Shown: piece after piece, positions 43,101 through 52,369 of the stretch
Layout of the letters: each line of letters starts with the position of its first letter
How positions within the stretch are numbered: the first letter of the stretch is position 1
NCBI GenBank assembly: GCA_949987705.1
Contig: OX465281.1
Coordinates: forward strand, 190,699,112-190,763,111
Length of the DNA: 64,000 nucleotides
Reading direction: 5' to 3'
Source of the DNA: Thereva unica
Taxonomy: Eukaryota > Arthropoda > Insecta > Diptera > Therevidae
Made by a program: the position numbers and the translations under genes
The notes under the pieces: generated by a model
Seen by the model: the letters and a program-made list of their open reading frames with translations, nothing else
Database searches by the model: none
Told to the model about the DNA's origin: nothing

Positions 43101-46100
43101 AAGATTCGAAAGGAAAATCCTTCGTTCGATCTACAAAGGAATACAGGTTGAGGGCGTTTGGAGAAGAAGATACAACTCAGAGTTGTATGAAATTAGCAAG
43201 ATTCCAAACGTTGTTAAAGTGATCAAAATAAACAGACTACGATGGATTGGTCATGTACAACGAGGTGGAGAACGAAACCCGACAAGGATAGTGCTGGAGA
43301 AAGCTCCACCAGGAAAAAGGAGACCAGGTCGTCCTAAGAAAAGATACATAGATGACGTCGAGGATGACTTGAGACAGTTGGGCATAAGAAACTGGAGAAG
43401 TCGGGCCAGGGATCGAGAATCATGGAGGCAAATGCTGGAGGAAGCCAAGGCAAACAATAGGCTGTGGAGCTCCTGATGATGAGTTTATTGTGTGGCTTTG
43501 CGTATACTTGGTAATTAAGTTTACGCGGTCACTACAGAGTCATCCATTGTTTGGACAACGTAAACACAGCAGCTTGGCATGGCTCAAAAGTTTACACTCA
43601 TAGTATAAGTCGTACAATTCGTGATTGTAGTGTATTCTTCATGCATTGTCTTCATTGATTGGGCCGTATATCCTTCGGAGAATCTTCCTCTCAAATATAT
43701 CCTGCGGATTTCTGGGAGATACTCCATGCTTCACATCCATACGTAGCTACTGTACGTATGATGGTTTTATAGATTCTTATTTTGGTTTTTCTGTGGATGT
43801 CTCTTGATCTCATTACTGGCAGTAGTGATAAGTATGTATGTTCTGTTCGCGGCGTTTATTCTTCTTTGTGCGTCTATCGTTTCATCGTTGTCTTCACTGA
43901 CTGTGGACCCCAGGTAGTTAAATTGGTTTACCCGTTCAAAGTTATATTCCCCCCAGGTGGTATTGTGGTTTCTTCTTCTTCTTTCCACCCTTGACTGAAT
44001 TAGAATCTTACTCTTCTCTGCGTTTATTTGCAACCCTATGTGTTTTGCTCCATCTTCTAATTCTGTGAATGTTTCTCTAAGATATGGCAGTGATCTTGCA
44101 AGGCAGTAGTTTATAACGTCGGCATATCCTGCCAACTGTTTGGATTTGTTAAGCAGGGTTGCGTTCGCATCAATGTTAACCTTGCGAAATACGCCTTCTA
44201 GGCAGAGATTAAATAGCCCATCGCCCTGCTTTAAGCCTTGCTTAACTGGGAAGGACTCTGTCAATTCTCCTTGTATTCTGACTGCACATCAATATAAACA
44301 ATTACTTTGAGGTTATGTTTAACTGGTCTTCTTCTTTGATCCGTTAGCTGGCGGACCGAGCGGGACGTTTCCATTCTTGCCGGTTTTTGGCGACGAATCG
44401 AGCCTCGGTAACTGATAATTGTTGATTTTTTAGTCTCCCTCGATATGCTTTAGCTAGGTTTTCTTTGGTGCCGATCGCGATCTCCAGCCTGCGGGACGGT
44501 CTCGCCAGAGAAGTTTACGTGGCAAGCGGGTATCATCCATTCGGCAATCATGTCCACCCCCAACCACCGTAGTCGACGTTTTTGCATATCTTTTTCGATT
44601 AGTGTCTGCTGATCGCATGTTTGTCCAACAGTCTCGTTTCTAAGGCGATTGCGGAGTGAGACACCGAGAATCTGCCACAAGCATCGCACTTGATCCAAGC
44701 ATCGCATTGATCAGAACCATAAAGAAGAATCGAAAGGATCAACGTTCGGTAAAGGCGTACTTTTGTTTTGATGGTAATATTTGTTCGATTCCATATGCAT
44801 CACTTGGACGAGGCGAATGTTGCTGTTGCCTGGCCGATACGGCTATAAAGGTCAGCGGTCGATGCCACTTGCGACCCCTCAACCAATGATCCCAAATATT
44901 TGAACATTGAAACCGGCTCCTTTTGGGTTCCCTCAAGGTGAACACAGGCTCTCGATCAGTCCGTTGTGAGCACTTTGGTCTTTTCCGGATTGGCGATGCC
45001 GGAAATGTCGCATAAGATGTCCGTTGTTTCGGCATCCGTGTCAGCAAAGACGGTGCTATGGTCGGCGAACATTAAGTCGGTTACAAAGGTTACATGTTTT
45101 CATCGTATCGTTGGAGAGAAGTGGCGAAGCGCCGTCTCCCTGTCGAAAACCCGTTTAAATCGGGAACCCCTCGGATAAGTCGCGGATTTGAAATCGATAA
45201 AAACAACGACAGTTCGTTTGCCGCAATAAATTCTTTCTTCCATTAGCTGACGGAGTGCGAATATTTGATCAATACATCCTCGATAAGGTCTAAATCCAGC
45301 TTGTTCTTTCCGGCTCGATTGTTCTGTAATTTGCCGACGATCGAAAGGAGGAAGGATCGCTTTCTTCCACGTCGACGGGACACGATCCGAATGCCATATG
45401 TGTATTATGAGAACATGAAGTCGTTGTGATAAGGCATCACCTCTGGCTTTGATCATCTCGGCAGTTACTTGGTCTATTCCCGGCGCTTTTACATTTTTCA
45501 GCGACTTTATTGCCGTTTTCACCTCAATAATTGTCGGTTCGGTATCGAGAAACTGATTCGGCTGTTCGATAATCGGCGGTTCTGGGGCTGGACCTTGTGG
45601 CGGATCGTGGTTGTACAGCTGATGAAAGAATTCTCTCCACCGATCCAGGCGCTAATGGGAAGAAGCCACAAAAGTTCCGTCCGATTATCTGATGTTGTCG
45701 TTTGTTGACAATGTTTTGCCGCCTAACCGTCGGATTGTCTGGCACAGCGTCCGGTACTCGGTGCCGCCTCGACGCCGCTTCTTCCATGTTGGCCGCAACG
45801 TTATTCAAGTACGCTTCTCGTTCCGATTTCAGTTTTTGTTGAACTTTGTTGTTCAATCTTCGGTATTGCTCAAAATCGGTGACGAGGTCCAGGCAGCTGC
45901 CCGAGATCCATGGCTGCGTCCGTTTACGGATAGGTGGACACAACTCCATTGCACACTTTACAATAGACTACGACAATTGCCTTTCTTCTACATCGATATC
46001 GTCCGGTATTGCGAACGCCGCGAATTAGTTGGATAATGCCATTTGAAACTCTCGTCCGATGGCCGGGTCCCAAAGACACGCTGGTGGAAGCTCCGTTTTC

Positions 46101-46751
46101 TCCGCTCTTTGTAATGGCATCTGTAATTTCGCTCGAACAAGAAACTGGACCGATCAGCAATCGGGCCCACGCATTGCACCTACGTCTGAGCGTCGATCGG
46201 AATCTTGTTATGATCAAAATGTAATCTATCAGTACCACTAATTTCCTAATCCTTCATTTTAGGAACATTTATAGCCTCTGTACGCAGTTTCTTTAGCTTA
46301 GATTGCGTTGGTACAGTCTTAATTAACCTTCTGTTCTAGTCGACCTTCGCTTTTAAGAGATAATTCCCACTATGGCGAAAGCGCTAAAGAAAAATCTGTC
46401 GAAATAGTTTTTAAAACTACTGAACCTAATGCATATCTTATTTGTAAACTAACCATGTTTTTCCTCTTTAGGTTGATTCTATAGCCACAGCATTTTACAT
46501 GTCATCATGGTATAACTATCCGGTGGCTGTTCAAAAGATAGGATTAATGATGATGATTGGAACTGCCAAACCAATTCAAATAAAAGCTATGTATATTGAT
46601 ATGAGCTTGAGCACGTTTTTAAATGTTAGTAGTAGTAGTTATTTATTGTACGAGTAAGAATCATAATGTAATACAAATTTACTTTCAGATTATGCGCGCC
46701 TCATATGGATATTTTGCAATGCTAAGAAACTTAAATCGTTCGGAGAAGTGA
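37176..46751 (+). CDS. Odorant receptor (7tm_6), 3' eight exons
   Basis: An insect odorant receptor subunit, a ligand-gated channel protein of olfactory neuron membranes that works with Orco. Exons, all with GT...AG borders and matching phases: 37176-37296, 37345-37541, 37619-37828, 37892-37959, 38016-38115, 38163-38270, 46472-46624, 46689-46751 (stop TGA). They give 339 residues with several hydrophobic segments (YLFMVIYLPAFATIFIMVF; YIYPFLAFLLGGLFI; FTDLILFSVFLCFLLY). The family hallmarks are at the end: GNDIYYQ, then MSSWYNYPV, then STFLNIMRASYGYFAMLR. The family is usually 370-420 residues; about 40-60 N-terminal residues (first membrane segment) are missing, and 37176 follows an acceptor-like TTTCAG, so its ATG is probably internal. 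Introns are 47-77 bp except intron 6-7 (38271-46471), 8.2 kb of nested transposons. No stop or frameshift is seen, so the gene may still work if the long intron is spliced. Confidence 0.9.
38664..38882 (+). repeat. Second block of the 126-bp Helitron satellite, about 1.7 units
   Basis: AGTATACTCAATATATCGTT, GGCGGTCATCTCAAAAGGG, TTCTTCACAACCCTTTCG and a second partial unit; same monomer as 31516-32815, in the long receptor intron. No CTAGT end seen nearby. Confidence 0.85.
39200..39560 (+). repeat. Dispersed repeat copy
   Basis: Shares AATGAACTAAAAAGTAAAAA, the GTATATGGAAACAACC and TTCGAAATG words and two CCTTTCATTTGATACCCAT words with 430-540 and 55645-56240. No coding. Confidence 0.75.
39630..39675 (+). 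repeat. Short CATA-rich duplication
   Basis: ACATACATACAGGTGATCCTA occurs twice in tandem. Confidence 0.85.
40234..40324. repeat. 91-bp imperfect palindrome in the solo LTR
   Basis: CGATAAACACGATC and GATCGTGTTTATCG at the outer ends, GGAAC/GTTCC next, and GATCACTGAAC/GTTCGGTGATC around the centre. It can fold into one long hairpin. Confidence 0.75.
40481..42838 (+). CDS. RTE endonuclease and reverse transcriptase (main part)
   Basis: 785 residues. Apurinic-type endonuclease first: FSWNVRTLYQPGK, AAIQEMRWTG, INIHAPTE, IVIGDANAKIG, IDHVLID and SDHFLIGTKI (catalytic Asn, Glu, Asp and His all visible). A basic linker with coiled-coil character follows (about residues 350-440), then RT: LKNNKASGSDNIPTELIK, PLHKKGDPLSCSNYRGITLL, GFRPGRSTTDQL, FIDYRYAYDSVNR with the first Asp, LRQGDALSCLLFNVALE and the FADDIAIL catalytic box (near residue 733). 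The endonuclease nicks chromosomal DNA and the RT copies the RNA there. It ends at TAA through a 1-base frame break, and the same protein goes on in the +1/-1 frame from about 42802. Confidence 0.9.
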   Translation: MEPTAEPRTGQISRRRPGKRIKANDLNLFSWNVRTLYQPGKLKILLDELTKYRVDIAAIQEMRWTGQGIFEKRTHNIFYSCKERDHILGTAFIVRKEIKHLVIGFEAIDERMCKIRLRGKFFNYSIINIHAPTEEKTEDEKEMFYDSLERVHRNCPRHDIKIVIGDANAKIGREAAFQPTIGKFSLHEHHNDNGLRLINFAMAQNMIISSTKFQHKDIQKATWKSPDGVTNNAIDHVLIDARHQSNVLDVRAFRGANIDSDHFLIGTKIRARISAIKTRRGNRDRKYNVAGLKEEQTRSDYENLLNVKINEITRNTHEDLNDKWDDIKRTIKETAEDVLGFVQQGRRVEWFDEECAQATREKNRAYQVMLNRHRTRNSEEEYKEKRRAEKRLHKTKKRLYWEEQMKKLEESANLNDARNFYKSINQQRKEFKPRVTMCKNKSGEILSNHDEILARWAEHFEELLTTPEQEHSSTPNVQNMNPDNEDDGTAAPTIEETRQALRKLKNNKASGSDNIPTELIKQSGEETIRKLHEVIVEIWRRKEMPDEWNEGIVCPLHKKGDPLSCSNYRGITLLNTTYKVFSRVLYNRLQPYVERILGEYQCGFRPGRSTTDQLFVLKETLEKAVEFNINIHMLFIDYRYAYDSVNRKELFEAMEQLGIPKHLVELTKISMKDARCKVRIDGELSPPLRTNKGLRQGDALSCLLFNVALEKAVRDASINTSGCIFDRSVQILAFADDIAILGRSFESMKEAFVALEQAAKKIGLEINEHKTKYMCTKTPEVADKI
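42802..43476 (+). pseudogene. RTE protein C-terminal part after a frameshift
   Basis: Continues directly after the RT palm: VDEFVYLGTIITKGNDTSAE, TKLALYTTLIRPVLLYGSEV, then KINRLRWIGHVQRGGERNP, GRPKKRYIDDVEDDLR, and ends TGA at 43474-43476, overlapping the element's terminal repeat. The ATG at 42802 is only a frame position, not a likely start. The break lies within 42810-42836; a single indel would restore the frame. It could also be a sequencing error. Confidence 0.85.
44323..46230 (-). pseudogene. RTE family B copy, degraded and 5'-truncated
   Basis: Same family as 47743-50645. Pieces on the - strand in order: IDYILIITRFRSTL (endonuclease end), TQPWISGSCLDLV, EQYRRLNNKVQQKLK, AIKSLKNVKAPGIDQVTAEM, HIWHSDRVPSTWKKAIL, AGFRPYRGCIDQIFALRQLM, VVVFIDFKSA, then a large loss of the RT palm, and a C-terminal bit with a GATCCGTTAGCTGGCGG-type 3' end near 44338. 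Several frameshifts and deletions. It lies directly next to receptor exon 7. Confidence 0.85.
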
Positions 46752-47347
46752 ATTCTTTCAAAAATTGGACTTTTTTAGTTTTATTGTGCTTACAAAAGTA
46801 GCTGTAGTTGGTATTTCAATAAACTGTATTTATTTTCATCACTGCAAATACAAGTGTTTAGCAGATGCTTAGAAATAAAGCACACTAGTTTTTTATTGCT
46901 AAAAGGTAAAGTTTTTAATCGTGGGTGGTGTTTAAGAAGCACAAAATCTTAACGTTGAAGGGTTTTATTCTTAAGCATTTAAAGTGTTTAAAAGAAACTA
47001 AACGCAAGGTGTTTACCAAAAAGTTTTAGCCTTGTGCAAGTCTATAAGCTGCGTTCCATTGGGAGATTTTTTGTACTCCCGAGTACATGGCCAATGGAAC
47101 GCGATTTTTGATATAAGAAGTAAACAAGGGTATAATAAAACAATTTTTTTTATCTTACCGTATTATATCTAACAATATTATCCATTTCATATTTTTTTTA
47201 ATTCCACTGTTATTTATTTTATTCACTTTAAACTGTTATTTGTTTTGTTTACTTTAAAAATACACCATAAAATAATTAATCTGACAGTTTTTTATTTTAA
47301 CTGAAAAAACAAGAAGCCATCTATTTTTAAGTACTAAAGCTTGAAAG
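46752..47347 (+). other. 3' flank of the odorant receptor
   Basis: Contains AATAAA at 46874-46879 (and CAATAAAC near 46818), likely polyadenylation signals 123 and 65 bases after the stop. A small palindrome GCGTTCCATTGG...CCAATGGAACGC lies at 47051-47106. No other gene. Confidence 0.6.
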
Positions 47348-47765
47348 TGTAGTGATTTATGCGCCATATGTTTGTTAGAAGTTGAATCAACGATTATTAA
47401 TGGGGTGGCATACACGGATCATAACGTCAAGACTAAAAAACCGGTTTTCTGGACAGAGGGGCAAAAGGAAGAGAGAAAGTTGTTGCAATTTTTTGAACAG
47501 AAATTTTTGGCGTGAAAACTAACACATGCACAAATGTTTCTTCTTATCTTCTTCTTCTTTGGGTCTGATATTGACATATCTCTTTGTTATTCGCGTTCGG
47601 GTTGTGCCACTGACATATAGAATGGACTGCTTATGAGAAATTTTTCATGGCACCAATTTGTTCCATAGGCTAAAAACCTTTTTTCACTCCATGTAAACAC
47701 CGGAATCACTTTTGAAATTTACATTTTTTTAAATACGTACTTCTTTCTTCTTCTTCTTTGATCCG

Positions 47766-48143
47766 TTAGCTGGCGGTCCGAGCGGGACGTCCCCGCAACG
47801 GATACGCTGCTGTCGGTGCCGCTGGGTCCCGAACTCTCTTCACGATTCGCTTCCATTCTTCTCGGTTTTTGGCGGTGTCTCGAGCCTCGGTAACTGATAA
47901 TCGTTGATTCTTTAAGTCACCCTCGATGTTCTTCAACCAGGTTTTCTTCGGTGCTGATCGCTGTATTCTCCAGTCTGCAGGACGGTCTCGCCAGAGAAGT
48001 TTACGTGGCAAGCGGTTATCATCCATTCGGCAAACATGTCCAAACCACCGTAGTCGACGTTTTTGCATTTCTTCTTCGAGTGTTTGCTGATCGCATCTTT
48101 GTCTGACAACCAAGGTTTCGAAGGCGATCACGGAGTGAGACAC
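47766..48143 (-). pseudogene. RTE family B C-terminal part after frameshifts
   Basis: RCDQQTLEEEMQKRRLRWFG, then HVCRMDDNRLPRKLLW, then an end with PLRGRPARTAS. RWFGHV and LPRKLL are typical of the region after RT in RTE elements. Two frame breaks separate it from the RT. Confidence 0.85.
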
Positions 48144-50632
48144 GGAGGATCTGCCTCAAACATCGCATTTGGAAGACCTCTAGCTTCTTCTTCCGGTTTG
48201 AGCAGTGTCCACGTTTCAGATCCATAAAGAAGAATCGGAAGAATCAAGGTTCGGTAAAGACGTAGTTTTGTTTTTATGGAGATATTTGCTCGTTTCCATA
48301 TGCACCACTTGAGCGAGGCGAATGTTGCTGTTGCCTGGCAGATACGGCTGTGAACGTCGGCCGTCGATGCTACTTTCGTTTCCTCAACCAATGATCCCAA
48401 ATATTTGAACCTTGGAACCTGTTCGATTTGGGTTCCATCGAGGTGAACACTGGCTCTAGATCCATCCGTTGTGAGCACTTTGGTCTTTTCCGCATTGATT
48501 TTTAACCCGTATGATTGAGCGATGCGGGAAATATCGTATAAGATGTCCGTTGCTTCGGCATCCGTGTCGGCGAAAACAGCGCTATCGTCGGCGAACATTA
48601 AGTCTGTTACGAAGTTGTAGTCGTCGTATTGAACTCCGAGTCGTCCATCGAATGCTTCACGCATAATCGCGTCGATCACAACGTTGAAGAGAAGTGGCGA
48701 AGCGACGTCCCCCTGTCGGACACCCGTCTGAATCGGGAACTCCTCGGATAAGTCGCTTCGAATACGAACGCTGCTGGTTGAGCCATCGTACGACGCTTGG
48801 AGAAGTTGGATGATTCTCAATGGCACGTGTTCGGTTACCAAGACTCTCCACAAGCTGTTCCAATCGATGCAATCGAAAGCGGATTTGAAATCGATGAAAA
48901 CGACGACAATTCGTTTGCCGCAACGAATTCTTTCTTCCATTAACTGACGGAGGGCGAATATTTGATCAATGCATCCTCGATGTGGTCTAAATCCCGCTTG
49001 TTCCTCCCAGCTCGTTTGCTCTCGATGTTTCTGTAGCCTCGATTGTATTATTTTCGTAAATACTTTACCGACGATCGAAAGAAGGCTAATACCGCGATAA
49101 TTCTTGCATTCCCGACTGTCGCCTTTCTTCAAAATTGGGACAACGATCGCTTTCTTCCATACCGAAGGGATACGATCCGAATGCCATATGTGTGTTATGA
49201 GGACATGAAGTCGTTGTGATAAGACATCACCTCCAGCTTTGATCATCTCGGCGGTTACTTGGTCTATTCCCGGCGCTTTTCCATTTTTCAGCGATTTTAT
49301 TGCTGTCTTCACCTCGATAATTGTTGGTTCGGTATCGAGAAACTGATTTATCGGCTGTTCGATAATCGGTGGTTCGGGTGCTGGACCTTGCGGCGGATCG
49401 TGGTTATACAGCTGGTGGAAGAATGCTCTCCACCGCTCCAGGCGTTCATGGGCAGAAGTCACAAAAGTTCCATCCGATTTTTTGATGTTGTAGTTTGTTG
49501 ATGTTGTTTTGCCGCCTAACCGGCGGATTGTCTGGTACAGCGTCCGGTACTCGTGCCTCGACGCCGCTTTTTCCATGTCGGCCGCAACGTTATTCCAGTA
49601 CGCTTCTCGTTCCAATTTCATTTTCTGCCGAACTTCTTTGTTCAATCTTCGGTATTCCTCAAAGTCGACGTGTTTCATGCGCTTCCGCTGATCGACGAGG
49701 TCCAGACAGCTGTCCGAGATCCATGGCTGCGTCCGTTTCCGGATAGTTGGACACAACTCCATTGCGCACTCCACAATAGACTCCGACAATTGCCTTTCTT
49801 CTACATCGATATCGTCCGGTATTGCGAGCGCCGCGAATTTGTTGGATAATGCCATTTGAAACTCTCGCCCGATGGCCGGCTCCCGTAGGCACGCCCAATT
49901 TTTCTTGGCTGGTGGTGGCTCCGTTTTCTTCGCTCTTTGCAATCGCATCTGCAATTTCGCTCGAACAAGATAATGGTCCGATCCGCAATCGGGTCCACGC
50001 ATTGCACGTACGTCTTTAAGCGTCGATCGGAATCTTGTGTTGATCAAAACGTAGTCTAACATCGCCGAGTCTTTGCCGGATGGATTTCGCCAGGTGAGTT
50101 GGTGTTTGAGTGGATGGCGGAAAATGCTGTTGCCAACGATCAAGTTGTTTGACGATGCGAATGAAAGCAGGCGTAAGCCGTTGTCATTAATTACTCCGTG
50201 TCCGAATTTGCCCATGGTTTCTTCCCAGCCGGTTCGATCTACTCCTGAATGTGCATTGAAATCCCCCGCGAGAATTATTAATTCGGTTTGAGGTATCATA
50301 TCCAGCGTCTGTTGAAGCTGATCGTAAAATTCGTCCTTGTTCGTGTCCGTGCTGGTCTCGGTTGGCGCATAAACGGATATGATATGGGTTTTGATTGTTC
50401 CACTGATGGTTATAACCGCCAAACGCTCGGATATCGGTTGGAATGCGATAACGCTGCTGGCAGCCCGTCGGTCGACCATAAAGCCGACGCCGGCCTCTCT
50501 TTTCTCACCACCGGAATAGTAAAGCATCATCGTTTCGTCGATTGTTGGCGGGACGATTGTCAATATCCCGGATCCGGTAAGCCGTAGTTCCGATAGCGCA
50601 GCAATTGATATTTTGCATTTCAACAATTCCAT
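48128..50632 (-). pseudogene. RTE family B endonuclease and reverse transcriptase
   Basis: 834 residues from 50632. The first endonuclease strand with the catalytic Asn is missing; it begins around ISIAALSELRLTGSG (Glu motif), then IISVYAPTE, LAGDFNAHSG, LDYVLINTRF and CGSDHYLVRAK. RT: SLKNGKAPGIDQVTAEMIK, VPILKKGDSRECKNYRGISL, AGFRPHRGCIDQIFALRQ, VVFIDFKSAFDCID, GVRQGDVASPLLFN and the LMFADDSAVF box, then FKYLGSLV and LYGSETWTLL. The frame breaks near 48195 and 48120; the end is in 47766-48143. The catalytic RT residues are intact. Confidence 0.9.
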
Positions 50633-51835
50633 TGCGATGATTTCCTACGTACTTAAAACATTAAAACAACACAAATATTTTGTTTAAAAAAATTAATAAA
50701 CACTATTTTCACTTTTTCACCTTTTAAAATGCCTTTTTTTCATTAATTTGCAAATTTTATGTGTATCTGATTTAAGTTCTTAACGCCTGTCTTAGCAACT
50801 GACATTCTGTATGTCAAAATCCGGGGGCTTATGGGGAAAAGAGCAAAAGCCGTCTATTTTTTTCTAATTGATTTAACGCAAAAGATATAAACATCACTAT
50901 ACCCGTCTATTTTTTTCTAATTGATTTTATTTCTGAGTGCTTCTGTCAGTTTGGGGGCTTATGGATGAGCGAGCGACTATACCTTTTTGGTGCCATCGGT
51001 TTGTATGGGAATAATTGCTGATGAGCAGTCCATTATTATATGTCAGTGGGTTGTGCACACATACATAGATATTCCGTGTAGGGATAATAAAGCTACTCTC
51101 GGTAAAATAAATAGCCATGTACGCCGAGAGTATTATAAAAACCGGTTTTTAGTGTTGATATTACGATCCGTGTAGGCCAGCCCAATAACTACTTTGTTAG
51201 GTTTTGAATTTACGATTTCACCACTTTGCTAACATGGCGCCATCTATTAGAATGAAAACGAACGGAAAAAGCTTCAAATTTTTTCGAAGTATTTCAAAGA
51301 ATTTTCTAGTAGTTTCCTGTATAAGATGAAAAGCTCTGAAACTTCCAACGGTGTTTAAAAGTCAGTTTAGATTTGAAAAGATTTGAAACGTGTTCTTAAG
51401 TGATAAAAGTGACCTAAAGCGAAAAGCAGTGATGAAAAGTGAATTAAAAAGCGATAAATAGAATTTAATAGAGTGAGATATTAAATTGCACGTGATTATA
51501 GTGAACTTTAAGAGCTGTGTTGTAGTTATTAAATTGTATTTTTGTTGTAATAAATAATATAAGTTTTGTGTGAATATTTAAAAATTGTATTCCTTAATTA
51601 ATCCTACGAATGCGTTAAGCTGTAAAAACGTAACAATTGGTGTGAGAAGTGGGATTAATGAAGAGAGAAGTGAAATACTTAAGTGAACTTTTAAAACAAT
51701 TGTGACCGGAATTTAATTTTTGTGCTAAATATGGACATAATAAAATGGGTCGAAAATTAGCGGAATTACGCACTGTGAGCTTAAAAAGGGAATTAAGTAA
51801 ACGCTCGTTGTCATCGGTGGGAGCCGTTTGACGCT

Positions 51836-52369
51836 GATGTAAACCCTCCTCAATGCGTCTTTTGTTCAATCTCCATCTGAGCCTGCTTCCTTTTCTGCTC
51901 TTCCTCCCCTTGACTTACTTAGTTCTGATTAAGGAATCCAATCCCGCATCAAAATCTAAATCCCGCAAGCCTGCGGGATTGAGGTCAATAATCCCGCGGA
52001 TCTGCGGGATTTGCGGGACTGCAAAAAACATCATAAAATTTGTTCCAAGTAGTAATGTTCATGAATTTATGAAGTATTATATGAAATAAGAGCGTAACAA
52101 ACTACAGATTCAGTACAAACAAAGTATTCAGGCTAATTCTGAAATACGCTGGCATCGATTTCGCTGGAATTTTCTTACATAGTACCACACATTTTAATTT
52201 CGAAAATACTCTCCGTTACAGCCGAGTTTATGCTACCGATGTAAGAAAATTTCAGTGGAATTAATTCTGGCATAGTTTAGAATTGTCATGAATACTTTGT
52301 TTGACTGACTCATTAGTTCGTTTGATATACAGTGCCCGAAATTGATTTAAGTTCACTCAACACTTCTAT
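51836..52369. other. Non-coding with TGCGGGATT hairpins
   Basis: At about 51940-52020 AATCCCGC and GCGGGATT words alternate and can form several small hairpins. No gene recognised. Confidence 0.55.

Larger units (their letters stand above)
40345..43480 (+). mobile_element. Nearly intact RTE-type non-LTR retrotransposon, 3.1 kb
   Basis: Bounded by a perfect 15-bp duplication GAGTTTATTGTGTGG (40330-40344 and 43481-43495). 136 bp of 5' leader, one long protein in two overlapping frames, and practically no 3' UTR: the stop codon is part of the terminal TGATGAT, a (TGA)n-type tail as in RTE elements. Length and layout fit a full-length copy. Only one frame break is seen. Confidence 0.9.
40015..43536. 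repeat. Solo LTR, 371 bp, interrupted by an RTE element
   Basis: Begins TGTAATTATCTG and ends GTCACTACA, flanked by GAGT (40011-40014 and 43537-43540). Subtracting the inserted RTE and its 15-bp duplication leaves 371 bp with no coding. TG...CA ends, 4-bp duplication and position inside a continuous LINE frame identify it as a solo LTR formed by recombination of an LTR element whose family I cannot name. Confidence 0.82.
39790..44290 (-). mobile_element. LINE relic split by a solo LTR
   Basis: Two parts of one non-LTR retrotransposon on the - strand. Right part 44290-43541: FPVKQGLKQGDGLFNLCLEG, GYADVI (RT box, ADD degraded), LQINAEKSK, FNYLGSTVSEDN, TYGCEAWSIS, ending VVQTMDDS. Left part 40014-39790 continues RIPKKALYLLQVGKRLD, then WRQAAEQRDVWRKKLMEAKA and a (GAA)n tail. 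The protein reads across the solo LTR at 40015-43536. RTE-like by its RT and C-terminal motifs. 5'-truncated and full of frame changes. Confidence 0.85.
47743..50645 (-). mobile_element. RTE family B retrotransposon, 5'-truncated, 2.9 kb
   Basis: Flanked by TACGTACTT (47734-47742 and 50646-50654). The - strand 3' end is GATCAAAGAAGAAGAAG, a short simple-repeat tail. The 5' end falls only 13 bp before the first ATG, inside the endonuclease, so it is a typical truncated insertion. Confidence 0.88.
47402..51183. mobile_element. TIR element with about 50-bp ends, carrying an RTE
   Basis: Inverted ends GGGGTGGCATACACGGATC and complement of GGGCTGGCCTACACGGATC, with homology running on to CTAAAAA-CCGGTTTT. 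AAT on both sides (47399-47401 and 51184-51186) is a possible duplication. It splits the LTR of Gypsy copy 3. Without the RTE insert about 870 bp remain, with no coding; a CCGTCTATTTTTTTCTAATT word is duplicated near 50850 and 50903. Confidence 0.82.
47348..51835 (+). mobile_element. Gypsy copy 3 remnant: split LTR and start of gag
   Basis: LTR start at 47348 (TGTAGTGATTTATGCGCC), broken after CGATTATTAAT at 47401; LTR resumes at 51184 and ends GTAACA at 51635. Then a primer site with one mismatch (TGGTGTGAGAAGTGGG, 51638-51653) and the first 30 or so Gag codons from ATG 51745 (MGRKLAELRTV..., then LSKRSLSSVG). A 1-base change shifts the frame at VSLKRE and the similarity ends near 51830. The rest of the element is missing. 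Confidence 0.85.
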
